Shown here one piece after another: positions 1 to 7,314 of a DNA stretch of 10,102 bases. The notes under the pieces were generated by a model. That model searched no databases. It saw only the letters and a program-made list of their open reading frames with translations, and had not been told where the DNA came from. The translations under genes were made by a program, and so were the position numbers. Each line of letters begins with the position of its first letter. The first letter of the stretch is position 1. The DNA is from Planctomycetota bacterium (GTDB lineage: Bacteria; Planctomycetota; Phycisphaerae; Sedimentisphaerales; SM23-30), in the NCBI GenBank assembly GCA_029573975.1, contig JAKQBU010000562.1, forward strand, positions 1-10,102, in the 5' to 3' direction.

Positions 1-1
1 T

Positions 2-2347
2 CTGGTGCGTATGGCCCAGGAATGGAACATGCGCCAGCCGCTGGTGGATCCGCAGGGCAATTTCGGCAGTATCGATGACGATCCGCCCGCTGCCATGCGT
101 TATACCGAGGCCCGGATGACCGCCGCTGCCACCGATATGATGGCGGACATCAAGCGGGAGACCGTCGATTTCGTTCCCAACTATGACGAAACCACCACCG
201 AGCCGCTGGTTCTGCCGGCGAAATTTCCGAATTTGATTATCAACGGCTGCACGGGGATAGCGGTGGGGATGGCGACCAGTATGCCGCCCCACAATCCGAC
301 GGAGGTATGCGACGCCTTGATTAAGCTGATTGATGATCCCACTTGCGGGCTGCGGGAACTGATGGAAATCATTCCCGGTCCGGATTTCCCCACCGGGGGT
401 TTGATTTGCGGCCGCAAAGGGATTATTGACGGCTATACCGCGGGCCGGGGTATCCTGACCATTCGGGCCAAATATCACATTGAACACACCAAGCGGGACC
501 GGACGCTGATTGTGATTGATGAGATTCCCTATCAGACCATCAAATCGCAAATCGTTGTAAAAATTGCCGATTGTGTCAATACCGGTACCATCACGGAGAT
601 TTCCGATGTGCGGGATGAAAGCGACCGCAAGGGGCTGCGGATCGTAATCGAAATCCGCAAGGACGCCGAGCCGGAAATCGTGATCAATCAGCTTTTCAAG
701 CATACCCAACTGCAGAGCAGTTTCAGTATTATCAATATAGCCCTGGTAAATAACCGCCCGCAGACGCTGAACCTGCGGCAGATCCTGAGCCTGTATCTCG
801 ATCATCGCAAGGATGTGATCCGCCGCCGGACCCGCTATCTGCTGCGTAAAGCCCGTACTCGTGCCCATATCGTCGAGGGTTTGCTGCTGGCGCAGAGCGA
901 TATCGATGAAATCATCCGCCTGATCAAGCAGTCGCCGGATGTGCCGGCAGCCAGGCTGGCGTTGATGCAGAAACCGCTGCGGCTGATCGAAAGCCAGACG
1001 CTCAAGCGTCTGCTGCCGGAGGAGTTTGTGCGGGAAAAAACCTCGAAGGACCAGTTCCTGACCGGTCCGCAAGCGGATGCGATCCTGGTGATGCAGTTGC
1101 AGCGGCTGACGGGGCTGGAAGTGGAGAAGCTGGCTTCGGAGTTTGCGCAGTTGACGGAAGAAATTGCCGGTTATGAAGCCATTCTGGCCCACGAAGAACT
1201 GGTTCTGGACATTATTCGCGAAGACATTTATGAAATGAAGGAGAAATACGGCAATCCGCGGCGTACGGAGATTGCCGGGGAAGCAATAGAATTTGACATC
1301 GAAGACCTGGTGGCGGAAGAAGAAGTGGTAGTTACCATTAGCCACGAGGGATACATCAAGCGGATGCCGATCGACACCTACCGCAAGCAGGGGCGCGGGG
1401 GCCGGGGCATTATCGGCAGCGATACCAAGGAAGGGGACTTTATCGAGCACCTCTTTATCGCGGGCACGCACGATTATCTGCTTTGCTTTACCAACCGGGG
1501 CCGGTGCTACTGGCAGCGGGTGTATGATGTTCCCTCGCTGTCCCGCCAGAGCCGGGGCCGCAGCATTGCCAATCTCCTGCAGATGGTCAAAGACGAGCAA
1601 TTGGCGGAGATTCTGCCGGTTCGTCAGTTTGACGAACGGATGCTGGTGATGGCTACGCAAAACGGGGTAATCAAAAAGACCCCGCTGGCGGCGTTCAGCA
1701 ACGTGCGGCGTTCGGGGATCAATGCCATTTCGCTGGATCCTGGCGATGACGTGATCGGCGCCCGGATTACCGGAGATAATGACGAAATCATTCTGGGTAC
1801 CCACGACGGCATGGCGATCCGGTTCCCGGAAGACGATGTCCGGGCGATGGGCCGCACGGCCCGGGGCGTGAAAGGGATTACGCTGCGCAAGGGCGACCAG
1901 GTGGTCGATATGGTGCTGGCCAGTTCGGGCCATAGCCTGCTGACGGTGTGCGAGAACGGCTTCGGCAAGCGGACAGATCTGGACGACTACCGCATCCAGA
2001 AACGCGGCGGGCTGGGCCTGATCAATATCAAGACGACCGAACGGAATGGCAAGGTCGTGGCTCTGAAGGCCGTGGCGGATACCGACGATCTGATGCTCAT
2101 CAGTGCGCACGGGATTATCATGCGGACGGGTCTGGAACAACTACGGGACATCGGCCGCAATACCCAGGGAGTCAAGCTCATCCGGCTGGACGAAGGGGAC
2201 AAGCTGGTGGCGGTGGCCCGCGTAGTCAAGGAAGAGGAAAAGGAAAACGGCGAAGAAGCCGAAGTGGGTGAAACGCCCGCCGCGGAAGTTGAACCAACAG
2301 AATCTAACCAGCCCGCCGATACCGAACCGGAAGAACCCCAGGCGTAA
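2..2347 (+). CDS. gyrA: DNA gyrase subunit A, 5' end missing (partial)
   Basis: GyrA is the breakage-reunion and DNA-wrapping subunit of the A2B2 gyrase that introduces negative supercoils. The reading frame is open from base 2, so the window cuts the gene: the first residue seen aligns with about residue 89 of E. coli GyrA. The main quinolone-resistance positions (83 and 87) lie just outside. The catalytic tyrosine, in AAMRYTEAR, is encoded at 101-103 and falls at E. coli position 122. The C-terminal beta-pinwheel keeps a GyrA box, QGRGGRG, at 1388-1408. This motif is needed for wrapping and argues against ParC. Further blade motifs follow (SRQSRGRS, GRTARGVKGI, QKRGGLGLI, GRNTQGVKLI). The protein ends in a Glu-rich acidic tail of about 40 residues, as many gyrases do. 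With about 88 missing residues the full length would be near 869, normal for the family. The GTG at 5-7 is an internal codon, not a start. Confidence 0.97.
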   Translation: MVRMAQEWNMRQPLVDPQGNFGSIDDDPPAAMRYTEARMTAAATDMMADIKRETVDFVPNYDETTTEPLVLPAKFPNLIINGCTGIAVGMATSMPPHNPTEVCDALIKLIDDPTCGLRELMEIIPGPDFPTGGLICGRKGIIDGYTAGRGILTIRAKYHIEHTKRDRTLIVIDEIPYQTIKSQIVVKIADCVNTGTITEISDVRDESDRKGLRIVIEIRKDAEPEIVINQLFKHTQLQSSFSIINIALVNNRPQTLNLRQILSLYLDHRKDVIRRRTRYLLRKARTRAHIVEGLLLAQSDIDEIIRLIKQSPDVPAARLALMQKPLRLIESQTLKRLLPEEFVREKTSKDQFLTGPQADAILVMQLQRLTGLEVEKLASEFAQLTEEIAGYEAILAHEELVLDIIREDIYEMKEKYGNPRRTEIAGEAIEFDIEDLVAEEEVVVTISHEGYIKRMPIDTYRKQGRGGRGIIGSDTKEGDFIEHLFIAGTHDYLLCFTNRGRCYWQRVYDVPSLSRQSRGRSIANLLQMVKDEQLAEILPVRQFDERMLVMATQNGVIKKTPLAAFSNVRRSGINAISLDPGDDVIGARITGDNDEIILGTHDGMAIRFPEDDVRAMGRTARGVKGITLRKGDQVVDMVLASSGHSLLTVCENGFGKRTDLDDYRIQKRGGLGLINIKTTERNGKVVALKAVADTDDLMLISAHGIIMRTGLEQLRDIGRNTQGVKLIRLDEGDKLVAVARVVKEEEKENGEEAEVGETPAAEVEPTESNQPADTEPEEPQA

Positions 2348-2350
2348 GGG

Positions 2351-3385
2351 CTACAGATCCGCGTGGGAGGCGTGCGGACCCAGATACAGGTCAGCGGTGA
2401 GCCCGGCTTGTAATTTGTGCCAGGCCAGGCCGGCCACCATGGCGGCGTTGTCGGTACAGTATTTTTTTTCCGCCACAATCAGCTTCAGGTGTTCCCGGCC
2501 GCAGGCGGTTTGCAATTGTTCACGCAGGGCGGAATTGGCCGCCACCCCGCCGCCAAGGAGTATGGTTTTGGCTTGCTGCCGGCGAGCGGCCAGGAGGGTT
2601 TTTCGGATCAGGACATCGATCACGGCGGCCTGGAAGCTGGCGGCGATATCGGCGATCTCCTGGGCGGACATCTGCGGGACGCGGTCTTCCCCGAGCATGT
2701 TCTGCCCGCGGCAGTGGTAGAGGACGGCGGTTTTCAGGCCACTGAAGGAAAAATCCAGACTGTCTTTTTCCAGATAGCTGCGGGTAAAATGAAAGGCTTT
2801 GGGATTGCCGGTACGGGCCGCCTTTTCGATGGAAGGCCCGCCGGGATAGGGCAATTTGAGAATCATGGCGACCTTATCAAATGCCTCGCCGGCGGCATCG
2901 TCGCGGGTTGATCCGAGGAGTTTCAGTTCCAGCGGATGGCAGCAGGAATACAGACTGGTATGCCCGCCGGAAACGACCAGGGCTACCGCGGGGAAACAAT
3001 CCTGGCCGGCGTCGAGCATGACCGCCTGCAGGTGGCTGTGGATGTGATTGACGGCGATGAGCGGTTTATTCCAGGCCCAGGCCAGAGTCTTGGCGGCGGT
3101 AACGGCGATAATCAGGGAGGGAGTCAGGCCCGGACAGGCCGCCACGGCGACGGCGTCGATCTGCTCGGCGGTAACTCCGGCACGGTCAAAGGCTTCGTGA
3201 AGAACCGGCAGGAGGTTTTCGATATGGGCACGGGCGGCGATTTCGGGAACCACCCCGCCGTATTTTTCGTGGATTTTGCCCTGGGAAGCGATGACGGAGC
3301 TGAGCACCTCCCAGCCGTCGGCGACAATAGCGGCGGCGGTTTCGTCACAGCTCGATTCCAGACCTAATATGATTGTTTTTTTCAT
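2351..3385 (-). CDS. tsaD: tRNA N6-threonylcarbamoyladenosine (t6A37) synthesis protein TsaD
   Basis: TsaD (Kae1/YgjD/Gcp, ASKHA fold) transfers threonylcarbamoyl from TC-AMP to A37 of ANN-decoding tRNAs, working with TsaB and TsaE in the cytoplasm. The product is 344 residues, the usual length. It begins with the family's LGLESSCDET motif at residues 7-16. The metal-binding HxxxH is H114/H118, in NHIHSH. Next come VSGGHT, DDAAGEAFDK and YPGGP, then SFSGLKTA, the GGGVAAN nucleotide loop and CTDNAAM with metal ligand D312. I chose the ATG at 3385, which gives MKKTIILGLESSCDET. The same frame is open to an ATG at 3457, but those 24 extra residues match nothing in the family, would overlap the divergent gene's start and would contain a good promoter. 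No clear Shine-Dalgarno precedes the ATG. Its stop lies 3 bases from the gyrA stop on the opposite strand. Confidence 0.96.
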   Translation of the reverse strand: MKKTIILGLESSCDETAAAIVADGWEVLSSVIASQGKIHEKYGGVVPEIAARAHIENLLPVLHEAFDRAGVTAEQIDAVAVAACPGLTPSLIIAVTAAKTLAWAWNKPLIAVNHIHSHLQAVMLDAGQDCFPAVALVVSGGHTSLYSCCHPLELKLLGSTRDDAAGEAFDKVAMILKLPYPGGPSIEKAARTGNPKAFHFTRSYLEKDSLDFSFSGLKTAVLYHCRGQNMLGEDRVPQMSAQEIADIAASFQAAVIDVLIRKTLLAARRQQAKTILLGGGVAANSALREQLQTACGREHLKLIVAEKKYCTDNAAMVAGLAWHKLQAGLTADLYLGPHASHADL

Positions 3386-3401
3386 AAGCCGATGATATAG
3401 T
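3373..3401 (+). promoter_or_regulatory. Candidate promoter of the PHP hydrolase gene, overlapping the tsaD promoter
   Basis: On the plus strand, TTGTTT (3373-3378) and TATAGT (3396-3401) are spaced by 17 bases. The -10 is good (5 of 6), the -35 weak (3 of 6). Its -35 lies within the first codons of tsaD, and its -10 shares bases 3397-3401 with the -10 proposed for tsaD on the other strand. A start near 3408 would give a leader of about 48 bases carrying the ribosome site GGAGAAAGG at 3445-3453. Confidence 0.35.
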
Positions 3402-3425
3402 AGCGTTACTCGTTTTATATGTAAA
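3397..3425 (-). promoter_or_regulatory. Candidate sigma70-type promoter of tsaD
   Basis: On the minus strand, TTTACA (3420-3425) and TACTAT (3397-3402) are separated by exactly 17 bases, close to the sigma70 consensus. Transcription should start about 7 bases past the -10, near 3390. That is only about 5 bases before the tsaD ATG at 3385, so the message would be nearly leaderless. This fits the lack of a Shine-Dalgarno there. The region is AT-rich, so a chance match is possible. Confidence 0.55.
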
Positions 3426-3455
3426 CATTTTGTTGGAAATTCACGGAGAAAGGCC

Positions 3456-4763
3456 ATGTGTAACTCCCGTTTAAATCGCGTTTTGCAATTAATCTGGTTT
3501 ATTCTTTTTGCCGCCCAGGGGGCAGGCTATGCTCAGGAGCTATCCGGTAGTGAGCTGCGGTGGTGGAAAGGCAATCTGCATGACCATACCCTCTGGAGTG
3601 ATGGAGATGATTATCCGGAGATGGTGGCGGCATGGTATAAGGATCATGGGTATCATTTCCTTTCGATTACGGATCACAATACCTGTGCGGTGGAGGGAAA
3701 ATGGATCGATCCCAACTCAAAGGGCGGTATGGCGGCTTATGAAAAATATGCCCAGCGGTTCGGCAAGGATTGGGTGCAGACACACGAGGAAGGGGGCGGC
3801 TTACAGGTAAAACTACGGGCCTTGCCGGAATTTCGCAGCCAGTTGGAAGAGCCGGGCCGCTTTATACTCATTGCGGGTGAGGAGGTAACCGATACCGCCC
3901 TTGATTCTCCAGTGCATTTAAACGCGATTTATTTGCAGGCGGTGGTTCCGCCGCAGGGAGGGAGTACTATTTTCGAAGCAATCCAAAAGAATACGAACGC
4001 CATAATGGAACAGGGTCGAAATACTTCCCAGCCGATTCTGGCGACGCTGAACCATCCGAATTTTTTCCTGGCGCGGGCGGGCTGGCTACCGATTACCGCC
4101 GAGGACACCGCCCGGGTGGCAGGCTTGAAGTTTTTCGAGGTTTTTAACGGCCATCCGGGGGTCTTTAATGCCGGCAATGGCACGCAGGTGGATACGGATC
4201 GCTGGTGGGACATTGTGCTGACCCAAAGGCTGGCGGAAAAGAAGGGAGAGATACTTTACGCCGTGGCGACGGATGATACGCATAATTATCATGAGTTTGC
4301 ACCCGGTAAGGCCAATCCGGGGCGAGGATGGATTATGGTCCACTCGCCGGCGCTGCAGGCGGAATCCCTGATCGCGGCGCTGGAGGCGGGGGATTTTTAT
4401 GCCAGTACGGGCGTGACGCTGGAGAAAGTGGAAGCCGATGAAAAGGAAATCCGGATTGCCGTTGCCCCGGAAGCGGGCGTTTCCTATAAGATTCAGTTTA
4501 TCGGGACGCGCCGCGGTTTTAATCCGCAGGGCACACCCATGACGGACAGCGAAGGCAAGACCATTCCCGGCACCTGCCGTTACGACGGCAGTATCGGGGC
4601 GGTGCTGGCGGAGGCGGAAGGGACGGCGGCGGTGTATCCTTTTGCGGGGGATGAAATCTATGTGCGGGCGAAGGTAATTTCCACGAAGAAGCAGGCCAAT
4701 GGTGTGCACGCGGAGGACCTGGAGTGCGCCTGGTGTCAGCCGGTTATCGGGAAAGGTCAATGA
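3456..4763 (+). CDS. Exported PHP-domain metal-dependent hydrolase (probable phosphoesterase)
   Basis: The 435-residue protein opens with a signal peptide: a basic start, a hydrophobic run at residues 9-20 and a likely cleavage after GYA at residue 26. It should therefore act outside the cytoplasm. Next comes a PHP fold, a trinuclear-metal hydrolase barrel typical of phosphoesterases. The metal-ligand motifs appear in order: H42-D-H44 in GNLHDHTLWSDG, D73-H74 in LSITDHN, E142/E143 in IAGEEVTD, H154, H200 in LNHPNF, and D274-T-H276. GDFYASTGV closes the core. The last 120 residues or so look like a beta-rich accessory domain ending in CAWCQPV. The substrate cannot be read from the sequence. 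The ATG is supported by GGAGAAAGG at 3445-3453. The gene stands alone, divergent from tsaD and convergent with pstB, so any link to phosphate scavenging is contextual. Family assignment is strong, function weak. Confidence 0.85.
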   Translation: MCNSRLNRVLQLIWFILFAAQGAGYAQELSGSELRWWKGNLHDHTLWSDGDDYPEMVAAWYKDHGYHFLSITDHNTCAVEGKWIDPNSKGGMAAYEKYAQRFGKDWVQTHEEGGGLQVKLRALPEFRSQLEEPGRFILIAGEEVTDTALDSPVHLNAIYLQAVVPPQGGSTIFEAIQKNTNAIMEQGRNTSQPILATLNHPNFFLARAGWLPITAEDTARVAGLKFFEVFNGHPGVFNAGNGTQVDTDRWWDIVLTQRLAEKKGEILYAVATDDTHNYHEFAPGKANPGRGWIMVHSPALQAESLIAALEAGDFYASTGVTLEKVEADEKEIRIAVAPEAGVSYKIQFIGTRRGFNPQGTPMTDSEGKTIPGTCRYDGSIGAVLAEAEGTAAVYPFAGDEIYVRAKVISTKKQANGVHAEDLECAWCQPVIGKGQ

Positions 4764-4775
4764 ACCAAATCCAGC

Positions 4776-4790
4776 GAAATTACGAATTTC
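4776..4790. other. Short AT-rich inverted repeat between convergent genes
   Basis: GAAATT and AATTTC form a perfect 6-bp stem around ACG, in the 33 bases that separate the stop codon of the PHP gene from that of pstB. It is the only inverted repeat I see there and could weakly help end transcripts from both sides. The stem is short and no T tract follows it on either strand, so it is not a convincing intrinsic terminator. Confidence 0.25.
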
Positions 4791-4796
4791 CCCAAA

Positions 4797-5558
4797 TCAG
4801 CTAATGACACCTTTAATATATTCGCGGGTCATTTTTTCGCGGGGATTTTCGAATAGTTCAGCGGCGGGGCCGTGTTCAATCAATTCGCCGCAATAGAGAA
4901 AAGCCACATAATCCGCCAGCCGTTTGGCCTGGCGCAGGATGTGCGTTACAACGATAATGGTGTAATCTTTTTTCAGGGTGAGGAAATTTTCTTCGATGCG
5001 GCGGCTGGAGTTGGGGTCCAGGGCGGAGGTGGGTTCGTCAGCGAGGATGATGCTCGGCTCGACGGCCAGGCCGCGGGCCAGGCAGAGACGCTGCTGCTGG
5101 CCGATGGAGATTTTGGAGGCGGGGGAATGCAGGCGGTCTTTCACCTCGTCCCACAGGCTGGCGGCCCGCAGGTAATGCTCAACAATACGGTCCAGTTCCT
5201 TCTTATTTTTCTGGCCATGAATCCGCGGACCATAGGCTACGTTATCATAAATCGACATGGGCAGGGGCGAGGGATTCTGGGAGAGCAGCCCCATCTTTTT
5301 ACGGATATGCGTTACATCCACATCCGGAGCAAAGATATTTTCCCCGTCCACCAAAACCTGACCGGTGACTTTCACCCCCTCGACGGTATCGATCAGGCGG
5401 TTGAACGATTTGAGGAGAGTGGTTTTGCCGCAGCCGGAGGGGCCGATCAGGGCCACGATGTTCCGGTCCGGGACATCGAAGGTGATATTTTTCAAGGCTT
5501 GTTCTTTGCCGTAAAAAACATTCAGGTCCTGTACGCGGATATGGGCTTTGGCATCCAA
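4797..5558 (-). CDS. pstB: Phosphate-type ABC importer ATP-binding protein PstB
   Basis: PstB is the cytoplasmic ATPase that powers the PstC-PstA channel. The 253-residue product has Walker A GPSGCGKTT (residues 39-47), a Q-loop in LLSQNPSPLPMSIYDN (Q94), Walker B ILADEP (D174, E175), a D-loop SALD and the switch histidine in VVTH (H206). QQQRLCLAR after the signature and YCGELIEHGP are PstB hallmarks. The signature reads ISIGQ (5097-5111) instead of LSGGQ, with Ile in place of the first Gly. All other ATPase residues are intact. No ATG or GTG serves as a start. Of two in-frame TTG codons, the one at 5556-5558 sits 6 bases after TAGGAG, whereas the one at 5562-5564 abuts that site, so I prefer 5558. 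It is the last gene of the operon, and no phoU follows. Confidence 0.95.
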   Translation of the reverse strand: MDAKAHIRVQDLNVFYGKEQALKNITFDVPDRNIVALIGPSGCGKTTLLKSFNRLIDTVEGVKVTGQVLVDGENIFAPDVDVTHIRKKMGLLSQNPSPLPMSIYDNVAYGPRIHGQKNKKELDRIVEHYLRAASLWDEVKDRLHSPASKISIGQQQRLCLARGLAVEPSIILADEPTSALDPNSSRRIEENFLTLKKDYTIIVVTHILRQAKRLADYVAFLYCGELIEHGPAAELFENPREKMTREYIKGVIS

Positions 5559-5564
5559 GGGCAA

Positions 5565-5570
5565 CTCCTA
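5565..5570 (-). promoter_or_regulatory. Ribosome binding site that decides the pstB TTG start
   Basis: TAGGAG on the minus strand includes the TAG stop codon of pstA and lies 6 bases before the TTG at 5558. The alternative TTG at 5564 follows it with no spacing. Termination of pstA and initiation of pstB are thus physically coupled. Confidence 0.6.
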
Positions 5571-6419
5571 CTTCACAATATGGCGGGTGAAACGTTTGGT
5601 AAGCAGCCGGGCCAGCAGGCTGATAATGACAATCAGGACCGTCAGGATCAGGGCGGAGGCGTAGGCCCGGTCCTGCACCTGTGGGAAAGGGGTCCCCAAC
5701 TGAAAGAAAATCGCCAGCGGCAGGGTGGCCGCCGGGCGGGACAGGGAATCGGGGATGGAATCGGTATATCCGGCGGTGAAGAGCACGGAGGCGGCATCGC
5801 CGATGCCCCGGCCGAAGGCGATCAGGATGGCGGTCAGGATGCCGGGCAGTGCCTGGCGGACGACTACCTTGAAGGCTGTTTCCAGGCGGGTGGCCCCCAG
5901 GGCGTAGGAGGCTTCAACAATTTTCGGCGGGATCATTTTGATGACTTCATCCATAGCCCGGATCATAATGGGTATAATCAGCAGGGCCACGGTGATAATC
6001 CCTGCCAGCAGGGAGGCCCGCAGGCCAAAGAACAACATGACCGTAAAACCAAAGGCGCCAATCACAATGGACGGAACACCCCAGAGGACATCCAGTGAAA
6101 AACGAATCCAGGCGGCCAGACGGGACTTCTTACGAAGATACACATTCAGGTATAACGCCACCGGCAGGCTGACCAGCAGGGCCAGGAGGGCAGCACCGCC
6201 CGCCACATACAGCGAGCCGATGATGGCGTTGAGAATTCCGCCTTCTTTGCCCAGGTAGTAACCGCCGCGGGGGATCTGGGTGAGCATGGCCCAGTCCAGG
6301 GCGGGCAGCCCCTTGACGGTAATCGTAACCAGGATCAGTCCCAGGCACGAAAAAATCAGCAGCAGGGACAGAATCATCAGCCCCTTGAAAAATTTCTCTT
6401 CGATTTTTCGTTTGTCCAC
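5568..6419 (-). CDS. pstA: Phosphate-type ABC importer permease PstA
   Basis: This is one of the two inner-membrane subunits forming the oxyanion channel with PstC. The 283-residue protein shows about six hydrophobic segments (roughly residues 13-35, 65-93, 108-132, 136-155, 190-205 and 252-272). The EAA loop that docks on PstB is at 169-194, in EASYALGATRLETAFKVVV followed by the LPGI helix. GRGIGDAASVLFTAGY follows, the PstA counterpart of the common GETAPLLFTA, here with Asp for Glu. The start is GTG at 6417-6419, directly after the pstC stop with no gap. It is supported by AAGGAGAG (6428-6435) inside the end of pstC. The zero-gap junction implies translational coupling and equal dosage of the two permeases. 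Confidence 0.95.
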   Translation of the reverse strand: MDKRKIEEKFFKGLMILSLLLIFSCLGLILVTITVKGLPALDWAMLTQIPRGGYYLGKEGGILNAIIGSLYVAGGAALLALLVSLPVALYLNVYLRKKSRLAAWIRFSLDVLWGVPSIVIGAFGFTVMLFFGLRASLLAGIITVALLIIPIMIRAMDEVIKMIPPKIVEASYALGATRLETAFKVVVRQALPGILTAILIAFGRGIGDAASVLFTAGYTDSIPDSLSRPAATLPLAIFFQLGTPFPQVQDRAYASALILTVLIVIISLLARLLTKRFTRHIVK

Positions 6420-7313
6420 TTACTGAACTCTCCTTTCCATGCGTACCAGAACGATCCGGGCCAGGATGTTGAACAGCAGGACCACCAGCAACAGAATGAG
6501 GCTGGCCAGCAGGATGGCTGAGTCATACAGGGGAATCGAAAGCATTTCGCCATAGTTGTTGGCAATCAGGGCGGGCAGGGGATAGCAGGGATCCAGCACC
6601 GAAGATGGGGCCCGAACCACATTGCCCGCCACCATGAGGACGGCCATGGTTTCACCGAAGGCCCGCGAGAAGCCCAGCACCACCGCCGCCAGGATGCCCG
6701 GCAGCGATTTTCGTACCACAACATATTTTATCGTTTGCCATTGGGTGGCCCCCAGCGCCAGCGAGGCCTCTTTGATTTCCTGCGGCACGGTTCCCAATAC
6801 TTCCCAGGTGATATGAATTAGGATGGGAAACACCATAATCGCCAGCACAATCCCCCCGGCCAGCGTGGTATAACCCGTGGAGGTGGTCCCCAGGAAAGGG
6901 GCGATGGTATTTCGTACCAGCGGCACAATAAACAGGACGCCCCAGACGCCATAAACGACCGAAGGGATTCCCGCCAGCAGATCAATCAGAGGTTTGGCCA
7001 GTTCCCGCACGTATTTCGAGGCATATTCCGATAGATATATGGCCGCCAGCAGACAAAGCGGAATCGCAATCAACAGGGCCAACGCTGTAACCCAGAGGGA
7101 ACCCATAATGAACGGATAAAAGCCAAATTCCCCTTTAAACGGATGCCAGGCTCGGGAAAACAGCAACTCGCACCAGGATTTCATCGCCAGAACCGGGCGG
7201 GCCTTGAGGTATAAACCCAGGGCCACGGCCAGCACCATCAGGCCCGAAAAGACCGTCAAGCCCTGCATCAATTGACCGGCCAGTTTTTCTTTTAATAATC
7301 GTTGGCTTTGCAT
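6420..7313 (-). CDS. pstC: Phosphate-type ABC importer permease PstC
   Basis: This is the partner permease of PstA in the inner membrane. The 297 residues include about six hydrophobic segments (roughly 18-37, 70-96, 112-135, 150-170, 205-228 and 264-290). The typical WHPFKGEFGFYPFIMGSLW region lies at 56-74, between segments 1 and 2. The EAA coupling loop is at 182-207 (EASLALGATQWQTIKYVVV, then LPGI). GFSRAFGETMAVLMVAGN at 214-231 is a clear PstC signature. The ATG at 7311-7313 is one base after the pstS stop. No Shine-Dalgarno is visible before it (the bases read ATCACCCAATAAC), so initiation probably depends on ribosomes finishing pstS. The length is slightly under that of E. coli PstC. 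Confidence 0.95.
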   Translation of the reverse strand: MQSQRLLKEKLAGQLMQGLTVFSGLMVLAVALGLYLKARPVLAMKSWCELLFSRAWHPFKGEFGFYPFIMGSLWVTALALLIAIPLCLLAAIYLSEYASKYVRELAKPLIDLLAGIPSVVYGVWGVLFIVPLVRNTIAPFLGTTSTGYTTLAGGIVLAIMVFPILIHITWEVLGTVPQEIKEASLALGATQWQTIKYVVVRKSLPGILAAVVLGFSRAFGETMAVLMVAGNVVRAPSSVLDPCYPLPALIANNYGEMLSIPLYDSAILLASLILLLVVLLFNILARIVLVRMERRVQ

Positions 7314-7314
7314 G

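Noticed and set aside
2..2347. Topoisomerase IV subunit ParC instead of GyrA
   Set aside because: The C-terminal domain keeps an intact GyrA box (QGRGGRG) and six wrapping-blade motifs, and the reconstructed length fits GyrA.
3386..3457. Upstream extension of tsaD to an ATG at 3457
   Set aside because: The added 24 residues are outside the family's conserved start, overlap the divergent gene's ATG and span a good promoter for the shorter form.
4086..4760. Minus-strand open frame of about 224 codons opposite the PHP gene
   Set aside because: The plus-strand PHP protein has a signal peptide, metal motifs and a ribosome site. The antisense frame is Arg/His-rich with no recognisable family.
4872..6098. 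Long plus-strand open frame (about 400 codons) opposite pstB and pstA
   Set aside because: It is antisense to two clearly recognisable genes. Its translation is Gly/Gln/Asp-rich low-complexity with no domain, as expected from the mirror of GC-biased codons.
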